64,000 nucleotides of DNA from Oceaniferula spumae (GTDB lineage Bacteria > Verrucomicrobiota > Verrucomicrobiia > Verrucomicrobiales > Akkermansiaceae), in assembly GCF_042849255.1 (NCBI RefSeq), contig NZ_AP026866.1, positions 2,232,001-2,296,000 on the forward strand, given 5' to 3'. A program made the translations under genes and the position numbers. This document shows positions 17,176 to 25,793 of the stretch, piece by piece; positions within the stretch are counted from its first letter, which is position 1, and every line of letters begins with the position of its first letter. A model generated the notes under the pieces. The model was not told where the DNA came from, ran no database searches, and saw only the letters and a program-made list of their open reading frames with translations.

Positions 17176-17735
17176 CTCAATTTCTGATGTTTGTTCACCT
17201 CCCTGGCGACACATTGTTTAAGCGCGGCACGGATGCGGAAAAGGGCGATACGCAGAGAGCCTGCTGAGCAACCCGTTTTCAGAGCATGTTCCTCCAGCGA
17301 GTTACCACGCTGGTAACGAGCGTCAACGATGCCACGCTCATCTTCCGCCAGCTTTTCCATGCAGCGTGCCAGTGCCGCCTGCCTGAACTCCACCTCGCTC
17401 ACCTGCGCCTCATCCTCCGTCAGACTGAGTGTGTCCAGCAGCTCATCGTTAAAAACCAGACGTCGGTCACGGTAGGTGCGTGCATGCTGTTCCTTTACCT
17501 TCAGGCGCGCCACAGCGAATGCCCAAGCGATGAAATTCGATCCTTCACGGAAACGCTCCCGCTTTTGCCACAGCGTCATGTTTGTCTCCTGCAGCACATC
17601 CTTCACATCCGGGCTGCCAGGCATGAGCGAGTGCAGATACGCACGCAGGCTCGCCTGATGCTCAGTCAACAGCCGGACGATCTCGCCGTCCTCCGCTGCT
17701 TGATCCTGATGGATACGTATGATGTCTGCGCTCAT
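17172..17735 (-). CDS. ECF-type RNA polymerase sigma factor
   Basis: 187 aa from ATG 17735, which is preceded by a strong GAGGGGGA site; a longer start at 17759 has none. Region 2 is visible as LHSLMPGSPDVKDVLQETNMTLWQKRERFREGSNFIAWAFAVAR, and region 4 as KLAEDERGIVDARYQRGNSLEEHALKTGCSAGSLRIALFRIRAAL. It directs transcription under control of the coupled FecR-LamG protein. The targets may include the neighbouring PEP-CTERM genes (inference). Confidence 0.9.
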   Translation of the reverse strand: MSADIIRIHQDQAAEDGEIVRLLTEHQASLRAYLHSLMPGSPDVKDVLQETNMTLWQKRERFREGSNFIAWAFAVARLKVKEQHARTYRDRRLVFNDELLDTLSLTEDEAQVSEVEFRQAALARCMEKLAEDERGIVDARYQRGNSLEEHALKTGCSAGSLRIALFRIRAALKQCVAREVNKHQKLR

Positions 17736-17856
17736 TATTGTCCCCCTCTTATGAGACACGGAGAGGATTCGTTACATCATATTTTTCTAACCGTATACAA
17801 TACTGGCCCGACCCCCACAGGAGACCGAGCCAGCAGTATGGTAGAATTCGGAAAAA

Positions 17857-18555
17857 TTAACGGCGGCGTCTGAAGCAGAGCATGAGACCAGCCGCAGCGC
17901 CAAGCATCACGCTTGATGGCTCAGGCACGATGGTGATTTCCATTGCTGCAATTCCGAAACGTGTGTTGTTGTTCCCCGTTCCGCGATCATCGGTCGATGA
18001 AGGATTGGAGCGTGCGAAGATGGAGGCAATCAATGCTTGGTCATTCGGTGTCACAAGAACATCGGCTGAGCCTGAAGCGGTGACCACACCATCGCTATTG
18101 ATTTCCCAGCTGTCGCCTGCGGTAGCACTTAGGAATGTAAGGCTCAGTCCGGAAATATACATGGATTCCCCACCACCGAGACCGGTCACATTTCCAATCG
18201 AAAACTCAAAACCCTCATCGATCGGGTCGTCATTGGTGCCATTGTCCAGACCGGCTGCGGCAGTATCGGCAGCTCCATCGAGGCCGATGGCATTTGTCTG
18301 TGAGCTGAAGACTCCGTCGGCCAGCGTGGTGACCAAAACTTGAAAACTCACCCCAGCAGGCATACCGGTGACATTCGCCGTGGAGTCATCCACGGTAAAC
18401 AACCATTGCTCTCCCCCACCTGAGGGAAATGTGGCGCCAATTGAGCCGGCATTCAGCTCTCCCGTGCCAAAGTTCAAGACGACTGTAGATGCTGCATCAG
18501 CACGAACGGCACACAAGGCGGCAACGGCAACTGTAAGTAAGATATTTTTTTTCAT
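17857..18555 (-). CDS. PEP-CTERM sorted protein
   Basis: 232 aa from ATG 18555, where the signal peptide starts (KKNILLTVAVAALCAVRADA). A Gly/Asp/Asn-rich beta domain follows, with LSLTFLSATAGDSWEINSDG. The C-terminus is VPEPSSVMLGAAAGLMLCFRRRR, where the hydrophobic stretch differs from the common LLGLGGLALIL type. It lies upstream of the sigma gene on the same strand. Confidence 0.83.
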   Translation of the reverse strand: MKKNILLTVAVAALCAVRADAASTVVLNFGTGELNAGSIGATFPSGGGEQWLFTVDDSTANVTGMPAGVSFQVLVTTLADGVFSSQTNAIGLDGAADTAAAGLDNGTNDDPIDEGFEFSIGNVTGLGGGESMYISGLSLTFLSATAGDSWEINSDGVVTASGSADVLVTPNDQALIASIFARSNPSSTDDRGTGNNNTRFGIAAMEITIVPEPSSVMLGAAAGLMLCFRRRR

Positions 18556-18648
18556 GATCAGAAACGCAAGTGATTCATTTTGCGCAAGTAACGGCACAGA
18601 ATATATTCCTCCGCTATCAGGCTTCACGATGTGAAAAAACCGCGTTTC

Positions 18649-18671
18649 ACCGGTTACTACAGGTGACCGGT
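18649..18671. promoter_or_regulatory. Possible operator with two ACCGGT sites
   Basis: ACCGGT occurs at 18649-18654 and 18666-18671, 17 bases apart, in the short divergent region between a PEP-CTERM gene and the GntR-type regulator gene. Symmetric 6-mers spaced this way could be an autoregulatory operator; there is no direct support. Confidence 0.3.
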
Positions 18672-18716
18672 TTGACATCGACATACCGAGAGTAAGTGCT
18701 ATTTTGATCGAACTTA

Positions 18717-19823
18717 ATGAAGCAACCCGTCGGACGCCCTAACAGCCTATCAGTCGTTGTTGCTGATCAAATTGCAGCGGATATACGAGCGGGCACATGG
18801 AAGAAATTGCTTCCGGGGACCCGAGCATTGGCAGAGCGCTACTCGGTCAGTAGAAAAACAACCCTGGCCGCAGTCGATTTGTTAGAAACACAAGGCATGT
18901 TTCATCCCTCAGAAACTGGCAAACGAAGACGCATCCGCCGACCGAAGAAGAATCTCGAGCAAAGCCAGTCCAAAAGCCAAGGAACTCTGCTTCTGCTTTA
19001 CGATCAGGTGCAGTCGGAAAGCTCCCGGCATGATAGCAATGTGACGGTGTGCCGTTCCGTATGGAACGAGGCCGGTGGAGATGTTTACGTTCATAAGGTC
19101 GACTACGACCGATTCAAACGTCCCCGCGCACTGCTCGCTGATCTGGTGGAAAAGCACAAGATTGCCGCCATTGTGCTGCTTTCCCCCCGGCGCGAATGGA
19201 TCCTCGCGGCGGCCGATCTACGACCCACCTACTCAATGGGTGGTTATTGGGTGCCCGAATTCATGGGTGCCTCCGCTCATGGTTTCAACATCAGCGATCA
19301 TTTTGCCCAGCTCATCGTCCACTTGCACGCACACGGACACCGCAGAATTCTGACGCCCAACTACCGTGAAGGACAGAGAAGTGATGCATTTCTGGACTCC
19401 GTGAAGATCGGCATCGAAAAGGCTAACAGCACTGGTGGATATCTCAAAAACCTCCAGATCGACACCCCAAAATGCACTTCACACAACCCCGAGCAATGGT
19501 TCCGCTTTTGGCAGGAAAGTTTGCGGACTTACGAACCCACAGCCGTCATCGCCTCCCGCAGCATCCAAATGCAGTCTCTCTACGGATTCTGCGCGGCTTC
19601 TAAAATCTCCATCCCTCATGACCTCTCCGTCGTCTGCAGCGAGTATTCCGAGCGATCGAACTGGATGTGGCCCCGCCCAACGATGTTGCGCCACTCAGAG
19701 ACCAGCGTCCGTCGGCAGCTGCGCAAATGGATCACCGGAGGACTCCGACCGACCGGCATGAAGGAACTCCAGCTGGAGCTGGTGGTGGGCAGCAGTGTGA
19801 ATACGCTATCCGTGCCGCAGTAA
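18717..19823 (+). CDS. GntR-type regulator with LacI/PBP1-like sensor domain
   Basis: 368 aa. The N-terminal winged helix is of the GntR type: SVVVADQIAADIRAGTWKKLLPGTRALAERYSVSRKTTLAAVDLLETQG, residues about 10-60. The C-terminal part (about 90-360) has the layout of periplasmic-binding-protein-like sensor domains (GTLLLLYDQVQ, AAIVLLSPRRE, PTAVIASRSIQMQSLYGFCAASKISIPHDLSVVCSE). Such regulators usually respond to a sugar. It stands between PEP-CTERM genes and has no adjacent catabolic genes, so the target is unknown. Confidence 0.85.
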   Translation: MKQPVGRPNSLSVVVADQIAADIRAGTWKKLLPGTRALAERYSVSRKTTLAAVDLLETQGMFHPSETGKRRRIRRPKKNLEQSQSKSQGTLLLLYDQVQSESSRHDSNVTVCRSVWNEAGGDVYVHKVDYDRFKRPRALLADLVEKHKIAAIVLLSPRREWILAAADLRPTYSMGGYWVPEFMGASAHGFNISDHFAQLIVHLHAHGHRRILTPNYREGQRSDAFLDSVKIGIEKANSTGGYLKNLQIDTPKCTSHNPEQWFRFWQESLRTYEPTAVIASRSIQMQSLYGFCAASKISIPHDLSVVCSEYSERSNWMWPRPTMLRHSETSVRRQLRKWITGGLRPTGMKELQLELVVGSSVNTLSVPQ

Positions 19824-19941
19824 TTGTTATTTCCGTTTACAAAGAGCATGCACCCCCACGCGCAAAGTCACACCCTTGCACCTTGACAGATAACGTGACA
19901 TGTGGAGGATTTACCAATTACAAACCCCTTCTGCTTTACAA

Positions 19942-20541
19942 ATGAAACACAACACTCTCGCCAGCCTCGCCGTCGCAAGCACGGTATTCGCATCCGGCAT
20001 TACCATAAGCCAAGCCGCCCTCTCACTCACGAACGTGGGCGGAAACAATTGGCAGATCAATTTCTCCCCCATCACCTTCACTGCCAACAATAACGCCGGC
20101 CAATTCGACTGGCTCGTTTTTGAAGACTTTTTCTCCGCGAATTCAAATGCATCTGGCGGACACGTCAGCGGCACCTTGGAATACAGCATCAACGGCGGAT
20201 CCACCGTAGTCGTGACCCCTCATTCTGCGACGGGCACGTTCGCCAGCACACTTGGCGGCATCGACCCGAACGACCTCTTTATAAATATCGCACAAGCCGG
20301 CAACCGTCCTAATCCGAACAATGGTCAAAGTGTCGCTGTCTCCGGATCAGTCGTCTTCTCATCTTCGGATGTCCCCGCGTTCCCAATTAACGGCACAGTC
20401 AATGCCAGATGGTGGGACAACACGGGTTCCGGTGGAGCAGCCCAATCTAACATCGTCTCCGTCGCCGTGGTGCCGGAACCCTCGACAACCGCCCTGCTCG
20501 GTCTAGGCGGTCTTGCGCTGATCCTGCGACGCAGGAAATAA
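19942..20541 (+). CDS. PEP-CTERM sorted protein
   Basis: 199 aa from ATG 19942, where the signal peptide begins (KHNTLASLAVASTVFASG). The domain is beta-rich (WQINFSPITFTANNNAGQFDW, GGSTVVVTPHSATGTF). The C-terminus is VPEPSTTALLGLGGLALIL then RRRK. It ends 30 bases before the convergent mutase gene; no terminator was seen there. Confidence 0.85.
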   Translation: MKHNTLASLAVASTVFASGITISQAALSLTNVGGNNWQINFSPITFTANNNAGQFDWLVFEDFFSANSNASGGHVSGTLEYSINGGSTVVVTPHSATGTFASTLGGIDPNDLFINIAQAGNRPNPNNGQSVAVSGSVVFSSSDVPAFPINGTVNARWWDNTGSGGAAQSNIVSVAVVPEPSTTALLGLGGLALILRRRK

Positions 20542-20571
20542 ACACATAGCAGCGGGCACCCACTCTCCCTA

Positions 20572-22326
20572 TCACACCATCGGGCGGAATTTACCGACTT
20601 CATCCTGCAGGGCGCGGGTGATTTGACCGAGTGAGCAGACTTCCACCGTTTCCAGTAGCTCTGCGAAGACATTTCCATCATCGAGCACCACACGGCGGAG
20701 TTTTTCCAGAGCAGCGGGTGCTTTGTCCGCATTGCGTTTCTTGAAATTACCTAGGCGCTCGACCTGGTGCTGTTTTCTCTCATGGGGAATGCGCACCAAC
20801 TCGGGCTCGTGCCACTCGGCGTCCTCCTTGATATAGCGGTTCTGTCCAATAACTGGGCGGGTGCCATCGGCGACTTGCTTTTCATAGCGATGAGCAGCTT
20901 CTTGAATTTTGCTGCGTTGGTAGCGTTGCTCCATGGCTTCTAACACGCCACCGAGCTGATCGATTTCATCGAACTCAGCGAGGATGGCCTTTTCCACTGC
21001 TACCTCGACTGCCTTCATACCCGGTGATCCGGCCAAAGTGTTCATCATGTGCCTGAACAATCCGCTTTCCTCTAACACTATCGATTGAGCGTGTGAGGCC
21101 AGCCTGACATATTCTTGCGAAGGTGTCGTGAACGGCTCATCGGCGCTGTTACTATGACAAGAGTTCGTAGCATTCATGCAGGCCATCATCAGCTCGATGG
21201 CGGTTCTTGTTAGATTGTTCTGAAACTCCGCCGCTACCAGTGATCGGCCACTGGTCTGGGTGTGCAGTTTGAATCGTTGAGCCCGATCTCCAGCGGAAAA
21301 TATCTCCTTCATTCCGATCGCCCAAATCTTCCGGCAAATCCGAGCCAGAGCGAGATATTCGATGTCCAGGCTACAATCGAGGAAGAAAGAAAATCGCGGC
21401 CCGAAGTCGTCCACCGAAACTCCTCGGTCACAGAGCATTTGTGCGTAGCAGAAACCATTGGAAAGAGTGTAGGCGGCCTGTTGCACTGGCGTGGCACCGG
21501 CTTGGGAAATGTGATAACCACTGATCGAAACCGGATACCAGCGCGGCATTTTTTCTACCGTGAACTCACACATATCGAGCATGAAGCGCAAGGATGCTTC
21601 GGTGGGAAACAGCACCTCGTTCTGTGCCTGGACCTCTTTGAGAATGTCCGCCTGCACGGTGCCCCGCAGCTTTCCTAACACATCAGATCCAGACTTCCGT
21701 TTGGCAGCAGCGACAAACATGGCGAGGATGGTAGGTGCCGGACCGTTGATGGTCATGGAGACGGAGGTATCGCGGTCTGCTAGATCAAAACCATCAAAGA
21801 GGCGTTCCATGTCCTCGACGGTATCAATGGCCACTCCACCTTCGCCGATTTTTCCTAACACTCCCGGTTCATCGCTGTCCATGCCGTAGAGCGTGGGACC
21901 GTCAAACGCGGTGCTCATGCGGTGGCTGCGCTGGCTTTTTGTCAGGAAATGGAAGCGGGCGTTGGTGTCTTCAGCTAGTCCGAGTCCGGCGAAGAGTCGG
22001 GTCGGCTCTTCCGGTAGTTTATCATCGCCTTGCGGCTCCAGATACATCTCCTCATAAGCCGAGCTGAGAAATGGATATTCCCCTGGCAGACCTTCGCCGT
22101 AGAGATAGCGTGCAACTGCTCCGGCTTCATCGAGATTGGGTAGCGCCATGCGCGGCAGCTCAAGGCCCGTGGGTGTTTTTGTGCTCGGCACTTGATCGAC
22201 AATATCTTGCCAGCGCTGCATCAGTTCCTCGGCGGCAGCATCATCGTGGCGGGCAATGTAAACCCGCTGCTCGACGTCTTCGTTGAAGCGCCTCACTGAG
22301 TCGGCGATTTCCTTCATCGTGCTCAT
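20572..22326 (-). CDS. Isobutyryl-CoA-mutase-type mutase subunit (C-terminal part of IcmF, as a separate gene)
   Basis: 584 aa. It matches the acyl-CoA mutase barrel of IcmF (TRLFAGLGLAEDTNARFHFL, RMSTAFDGPTLYGMDSDEPG, SVSMTINGPAPTILAMF, VSISGYHISQAGA, GGVLEAMEQRYQRSKIQE). IcmF uses adenosylcobalamin to interconvert isobutyryl-CoA and n-butyryl-CoA. Phe112 (LFAG) and Gln235 (VQAQN) fit the isobutyryl-type pair; methylmalonyl-CoA mutases have Tyr and Arg there (alignment from memory). It has no B12-binding domain; that lies in the overlapping upstream gene (ATGA at 22323-22326). Known IcmF is one fused chain, so this is a split form. Methylmalonyl-CoA mutase is less likely. Confidence 0.85.
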   Translation of the reverse strand: MSTMKEIADSVRRFNEDVEQRVYIARHDDAAAEELMQRWQDIVDQVPSTKTPTGLELPRMALPNLDEAGAVARYLYGEGLPGEYPFLSSAYEEMYLEPQGDDKLPEEPTRLFAGLGLAEDTNARFHFLTKSQRSHRMSTAFDGPTLYGMDSDEPGVLGKIGEGGVAIDTVEDMERLFDGFDLADRDTSVSMTINGPAPTILAMFVAAAKRKSGSDVLGKLRGTVQADILKEVQAQNEVLFPTEASLRFMLDMCEFTVEKMPRWYPVSISGYHISQAGATPVQQAAYTLSNGFCYAQMLCDRGVSVDDFGPRFSFFLDCSLDIEYLALARICRKIWAIGMKEIFSAGDRAQRFKLHTQTSGRSLVAAEFQNNLTRTAIELMMACMNATNSCHSNSADEPFTTPSQEYVRLASHAQSIVLEESGLFRHMMNTLAGSPGMKAVEVAVEKAILAEFDEIDQLGGVLEAMEQRYQRSKIQEAAHRYEKQVADGTRPVIGQNRYIKEDAEWHEPELVRIPHERKQHQVERLGNFKKRNADKAPAALEKLRRVVLDDGNVFAELLETVEVCSLGQITRALQDEVGKFRPMV

Positions 22327-23441
22327 GTGAGAATCCTTTCCAAGAGTTGTGCCACCCCCGGGTCACCGTGGCGGCTGGCGATGGTGGAGACCAGCGTGCG
22401 ATCGCCGCCGAGCATTTCGAGGTGGTTGTTGAGTTCGCTGACGGTGGTCTCGCTGCCTGGCCGGTCAGCTTTGTTCGCCACAACCACATCGGCTTCTTCT
22501 AACATGAGAATTTTCTGCAGCTGCAGACGCGCGCCGTAGTCGGTGTTCATCACCATGATTTTGACATCCACCAGATTGTCACGGAATGGTAACGCCTCCT
22601 GACCGGTGCCGACGGTTTCAACCAGCACGAGGTCGAAATTTGCCTGTTTCCCCGCCAGCCAGTGTAAGCATGGTTCCGTGGCTGGCGACAACCCACCTTC
22701 ACGTCCTCTAGTGCCTAGACTGCGCATGAAAACTCGGTCGTCCTGCGCATAGACCATGGTTGCGCGATCACCTAACAGTGCCCCCTTGCTAACCGCGCTG
22801 GGGTCGTGAGACAGGACTGCGACTCGGGCATCTGGTTGTTGTTCGAGATAGTTACGCACCAGTTCATCGATGAGAGTGGTCTTGCCTGCGCCGCCTGGCC
22901 CGGTGATACCGACCACACGCACGGTGTCGGATTTCCCCTCCTCCGGCTCGCCGATACCACCTTCCTCCACGCAGCTAAGCAGTCTGCCCAATGCCCGATG
23001 ATTGGTGAGTGATGTATCCACGCTGGAGCAGTCGAGATCACGAGCGTATTGCTTTTTAATGTAATCCGTCATCTCGGCGAAGGAGGTTCCGGCGAAGAAA
23101 ATCTTATCGGTGCCGTCCTTCATCATCTGATCAGCGTCCGGTGGCGTGATCGTGCCTCCGCCTCCGCCAAAAACGCCAATGTCATCCGCGCCTGCAGCTT
23201 TCAACCCCTGCACCACCTCGCGGAAGAATTCAACGTGCCCGCCGTTGTAACTCGAGAGCCCCACCGCCGCCACATCTTCCTGCACCGCTGCCCGAACGAT
23301 ATCGGCGACCGAGCGATGATAGCCCAAGTAGATCACCTCAATCCCTGCCCGGATAAGTTCTTGGTTCACGGTACAGACCGCACTGTCATGGCCGTCGCAC
23401 AGCGGCACAGCTGTTAGAATACGGATGACATGACTCTCCAT
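22323..23441 (-). CDS. B12-binding domain fused to MeaB-like GTPase (N-terminal part of split IcmF)
   Basis: 372 aa. Residues 1-130 are a cobalamin-binding domain: DGHDSAV with His18 as the likely cobalt ligand, GLSSYNGGHVEFF and the glycine-rich FGGGGGTITPP. Residues about 172-372 are a MeaB-type GTPase with P-loop GPGGAGKTT (181-189), SHDPSAVSKGALLGDR, VETVGTGQE and NKAD. This order (B12 domain, G domain) is that of the N-terminal two thirds of IcmF, where the G domain gates cofactor loading and repair. It is translationally coupled to the mutase gene. Upstream there are only 73 bases to the next gene, with no cobalamin riboswitch visible. Confidence 0.87.
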   Translation of the reverse strand: MESHVIRILTAVPLCDGHDSAVCTVNQELIRAGIEVIYLGYHRSVADIVRAAVQEDVAAVGLSSYNGGHVEFFREVVQGLKAAGADDIGVFGGGGGTITPPDADQMMKDGTDKIFFAGTSFAEMTDYIKKQYARDLDCSSVDTSLTNHRALGRLLSCVEEGGIGEPEEGKSDTVRVVGITGPGGAGKTTLIDELVRNYLEQQPDARVAVLSHDPSAVSKGALLGDRATMVYAQDDRVFMRSLGTRGREGGLSPATEPCLHWLAGKQANFDLVLVETVGTGQEALPFRDNLVDVKIMVMNTDYGARLQLQKILMLEEADVVVANKADRPGSETTVSELNNHLEMLGGDRTLVSTIASRHGDPGVAQLLERILT

Positions 23442-23514
23442 GTACCCATACTAGCGTCTATCTCCAGAGGGCACAATGGGATTGTGCATATGCTCCGCTT
23501 AGTAAAACCGGTCA

Positions 23515-25614
23515 CTATTTCGCTACGCTGACATCAAATCGGCTTAAAACAGCGGAGTGATCGCCCGGCCAGAGCACATCTGCTTGGGGATGATGGCTAA
23601 TCACCTCGGAAGAGAGCGCCTTAATTCCGGGACCTTTGTAATAGATGTAATCAATTCTGAAATCATCCGACCATCGGTAGTTGGCCGCCCATGTCCCTCC
23701 GTGATCTTTGCTTTCGTCAGGATGTATTTCTCGATAACTATCTTTGAACTCAGCCTCGTGCATGAGTTTGTGGGTTGGCATATCGACGACCCAGCCGTTG
23801 TGCAGACCGGCCTTCGCTGCCCCTTCGGTGAAGTCGAGGTGCGAGCATGAGTTAAAGTCTCCGGCAAAGATCAATGGTGTGGTGCCGTCATCATGCTTGC
23901 GGATATCCTTTTCCAATATCTCGCTGAGATCCTTATACGAAGTTTCCAGATCACCTTGGATCCAATCCTTGGCTGTGTATTTCTTGGAGTATTGCTGGAG
24001 CGTGTAATCGGCTCCCCAGTAGCGTATCCAGATCGACCAGAGTTTCACTTCGCGTTCATTGGGAAGTTTCACTTTCGCCCCGACACAGAAAAAGTCACTT
24101 TTGCCCGATTTATAAGTTTCTAAAATGGGATAACGCGAGAGGATGGAAAGGTTTGCGCCCTTACTCGGCTGATAGAATTGATACCCGAGCATATCCGCTA
24201 TTTTTTGCCCTGAGCCATAGGTCTCCACCATGGTGACAATATCGGCATCCGTGGCTTTGATGATTTCAGCAATCTGTTTCGGCCCAAGGTCTTTTCCTTT
24301 TTCAATGCCACCGTGCCAGATATTCCAGTTCAGAACTTTGAGTTCATTGATGTTGTTTTGGGTAGATCGGATAACGCGCAGACCGATAGAACCTTTGGGC
24401 ATCACATCCACTGTCGTATTTCCACACCTCAACTTAGAACAAGTTACATTAATGGCAGCACCGGGTTTGGCGGTGGATTTCAGATCAACGCATACGGCAA
24501 TATAGTTGATCCCTTCCTCTAACGAACAATCCAGCTCTACTGTCATCTGTTTTCCCGGAGCCAGTCCGCCTTTGACCAGCTCAACTCCACCGTCAAGTTC
24601 TGCATTCGGGCCTAGCGACCACAGTCTGATGCGCTCGATGCTATTAATGTTAGATGTCTTTGAGAGATCAAGATCGATGGCGTTGATGCGGCGCCGATCT
24701 TTGGATCCCTCACAGTTGATCTTGAGCTTGAGCACCTCAATGTTTTTTTGGCCGACGGCCAAAGGGAAAGAAGTTTTCAGTGCTTGAGCGTAGAGAATCT
24801 TCATCTTGTGGGACTCCATCTGTAATCCGACGTTCTCATTGAGGACGTATTGGGGGCCATCGCCCGGGAGCTTACTCTTATAGTGTTTTTTGATGTCAGC
24901 CTTGTGCTCACTTTTGTAATCGGTGGCATCTTTCGCACGATCATCAAAGCGATAGTAGGCAAGTAATGAATCGTAGTTAGGGTGTGCCGATGTAACAGCT
25001 TTGCTCATCCATTGTTTGATTCTATTTTCAGGTATGGCTTTGTTCCAAATCCTGACCTCGTCGATCTGGCCCTTGAAAAACTCCTTGCCATCATCAGAGC
25101 CCATGAAAGCCGGACAAATAGGTCGACCGCCCTTCAGCTTTGCGACTTCCTTTCCATCGATAAACAGTCGGGTGGTCTTACCGTCCCAGCTTGAGGCAAT
25201 GTGATGCCAGCCTGCAGGGAGAACATCCGGAGCAAACAATTGGGTGCGATACGCGCAAAGTTTACCTCGGGAGAAATGCAATGGGTAATCCTCCCACTCC
25301 TGCACCGTTACCCAGCCGCTACCGATAATTACTTCATCTTCAGCCCAGGCCCCTTCTTTTTTGATCCAAGCCGAAACAGTCCACTCCTCTTGCAAGGGTC
25401 TGAATGACAAATCGATTTGCGAATCTACACCATTAAACTCCAAGGCATAATTTTGCCCGACAGCTTCTGACATCTGAAAGGCGGTGAGAGTGACATAGCC
25501 GATGAAAATCGCGCGATGGAAATGATTTCCAATCTGCAAAATTGCTCTCTTGATAACATGAAACACCATCATAATTGTTAGATCATAACTTGAACCAGCG
25601 ACATTAACTTTCAT
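23515..25614 (-). CDS. Secreted LamG / neuraminidase-N-like / endonuclease-exonuclease-phosphatase protein
   Basis: 699 aa (start uncertain; ATGs at 25572 and 25569 are possible). A hydrophobic N-terminal segment (about 34-50) is followed by a LamG domain (YALEFNGVDSQIDLSF...WHHIASSWDGKTTRLFIDGKEV, about 55-215). Next comes a beta-sandwich like the N-terminal domain of BNR neuraminidases (IEVLKLKINCEGSKD..., about 295-410). The C-terminal nuclease/phosphodiesterase domain has VLNWNIWHGG, VTMVETYG, IFAGDFNSCSH and the catalytic PGDHSAVLS. The substrate could be DNA, a phospholipid or an inositol phosphate; the sequence does not decide. Confidence 0.82.
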   Translation of the reverse strand: MKVNVAGSSYDLTIMMVFHVIKRAILQIGNHFHRAIFIGYVTLTAFQMSEAVGQNYALEFNGVDSQIDLSFRPLQEEWTVSAWIKKEGAWAEDEVIIGSGWVTVQEWEDYPLHFSRGKLCAYRTQLFAPDVLPAGWHHIASSWDGKTTRLFIDGKEVAKLKGGRPICPAFMGSDDGKEFFKGQIDEVRIWNKAIPENRIKQWMSKAVTSAHPNYDSLLAYYRFDDRAKDATDYKSEHKADIKKHYKSKLPGDGPQYVLNENVGLQMESHKMKILYAQALKTSFPLAVGQKNIEVLKLKINCEGSKDRRRINAIDLDLSKTSNINSIERIRLWSLGPNAELDGGVELVKGGLAPGKQMTVELDCSLEEGINYIAVCVDLKSTAKPGAAINVTCSKLRCGNTTVDVMPKGSIGLRVIRSTQNNINELKVLNWNIWHGGIEKGKDLGPKQIAEIIKATDADIVTMVETYGSGQKIADMLGYQFYQPSKGANLSILSRYPILETYKSGKSDFFCVGAKVKLPNEREVKLWSIWIRYWGADYTLQQYSKKYTAKDWIQGDLETSYKDLSEILEKDIRKHDDGTTPLIFAGDFNSCSHLDFTEGAAKAGLHNGWVVDMPTHKLMHEAEFKDSYREIHPDESKDHGGTWAANYRWSDDFRIDYIYYKGPGIKALSSEVISHHPQADVLWPGDHSAVLSRFDVSVAK

Positions 25615-25739
25615 CCACCAGAACGTTGGATGGGTTATGCCCTCGAGCTATGGTAACGATTCAAGGAGGCGTTTGCTTTCAAACCGATCATCGTATCGCG
25701 GTGTCAAATTTAGTGACCACGATACCAATAGAGCCGGTC

Positions 25740-25769
25740 GCCCCAGTCAAAGACTGAGGCTAAATTTTT
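25740..25769. terminator. Strong hairpin below alaS
   Basis: GCCCCAGTC (25740-25748) and GACTGAGGC (25752-25760) form a 9-bp stem with one G-T pair and an AAA loop, followed on the plus strand by TAAATTTTT. It lies downstream of minus-strand alaS, but the T-rich tail is on the plus-strand side, where no gene ends, so its direction is unclear. Confidence 0.5.
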
Positions 25770-25793
25770 GATCACCTGGTAGACGGATAGAGC

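Noticed and set aside
20572..22326. Methylmalonyl-CoA mutase large subunit
   Set aside because: Substrate-determining positions read Phe and Gln as in isobutyryl-CoA mutase, the B12 domain is on the partner with a MeaB-like domain, and sequence blocks match IcmF.
23442..23514. Cobalamin riboswitch upstream of the split IcmF genes
   Set aside because: The 73-base gap is too short and shows no B12-box-like sequence.
25615..25793. tRNA or small RNA gene in the interval beside alaS
   Set aside because: No cloverleaf, T-loop consensus or promoter was found; only a hairpin is present.
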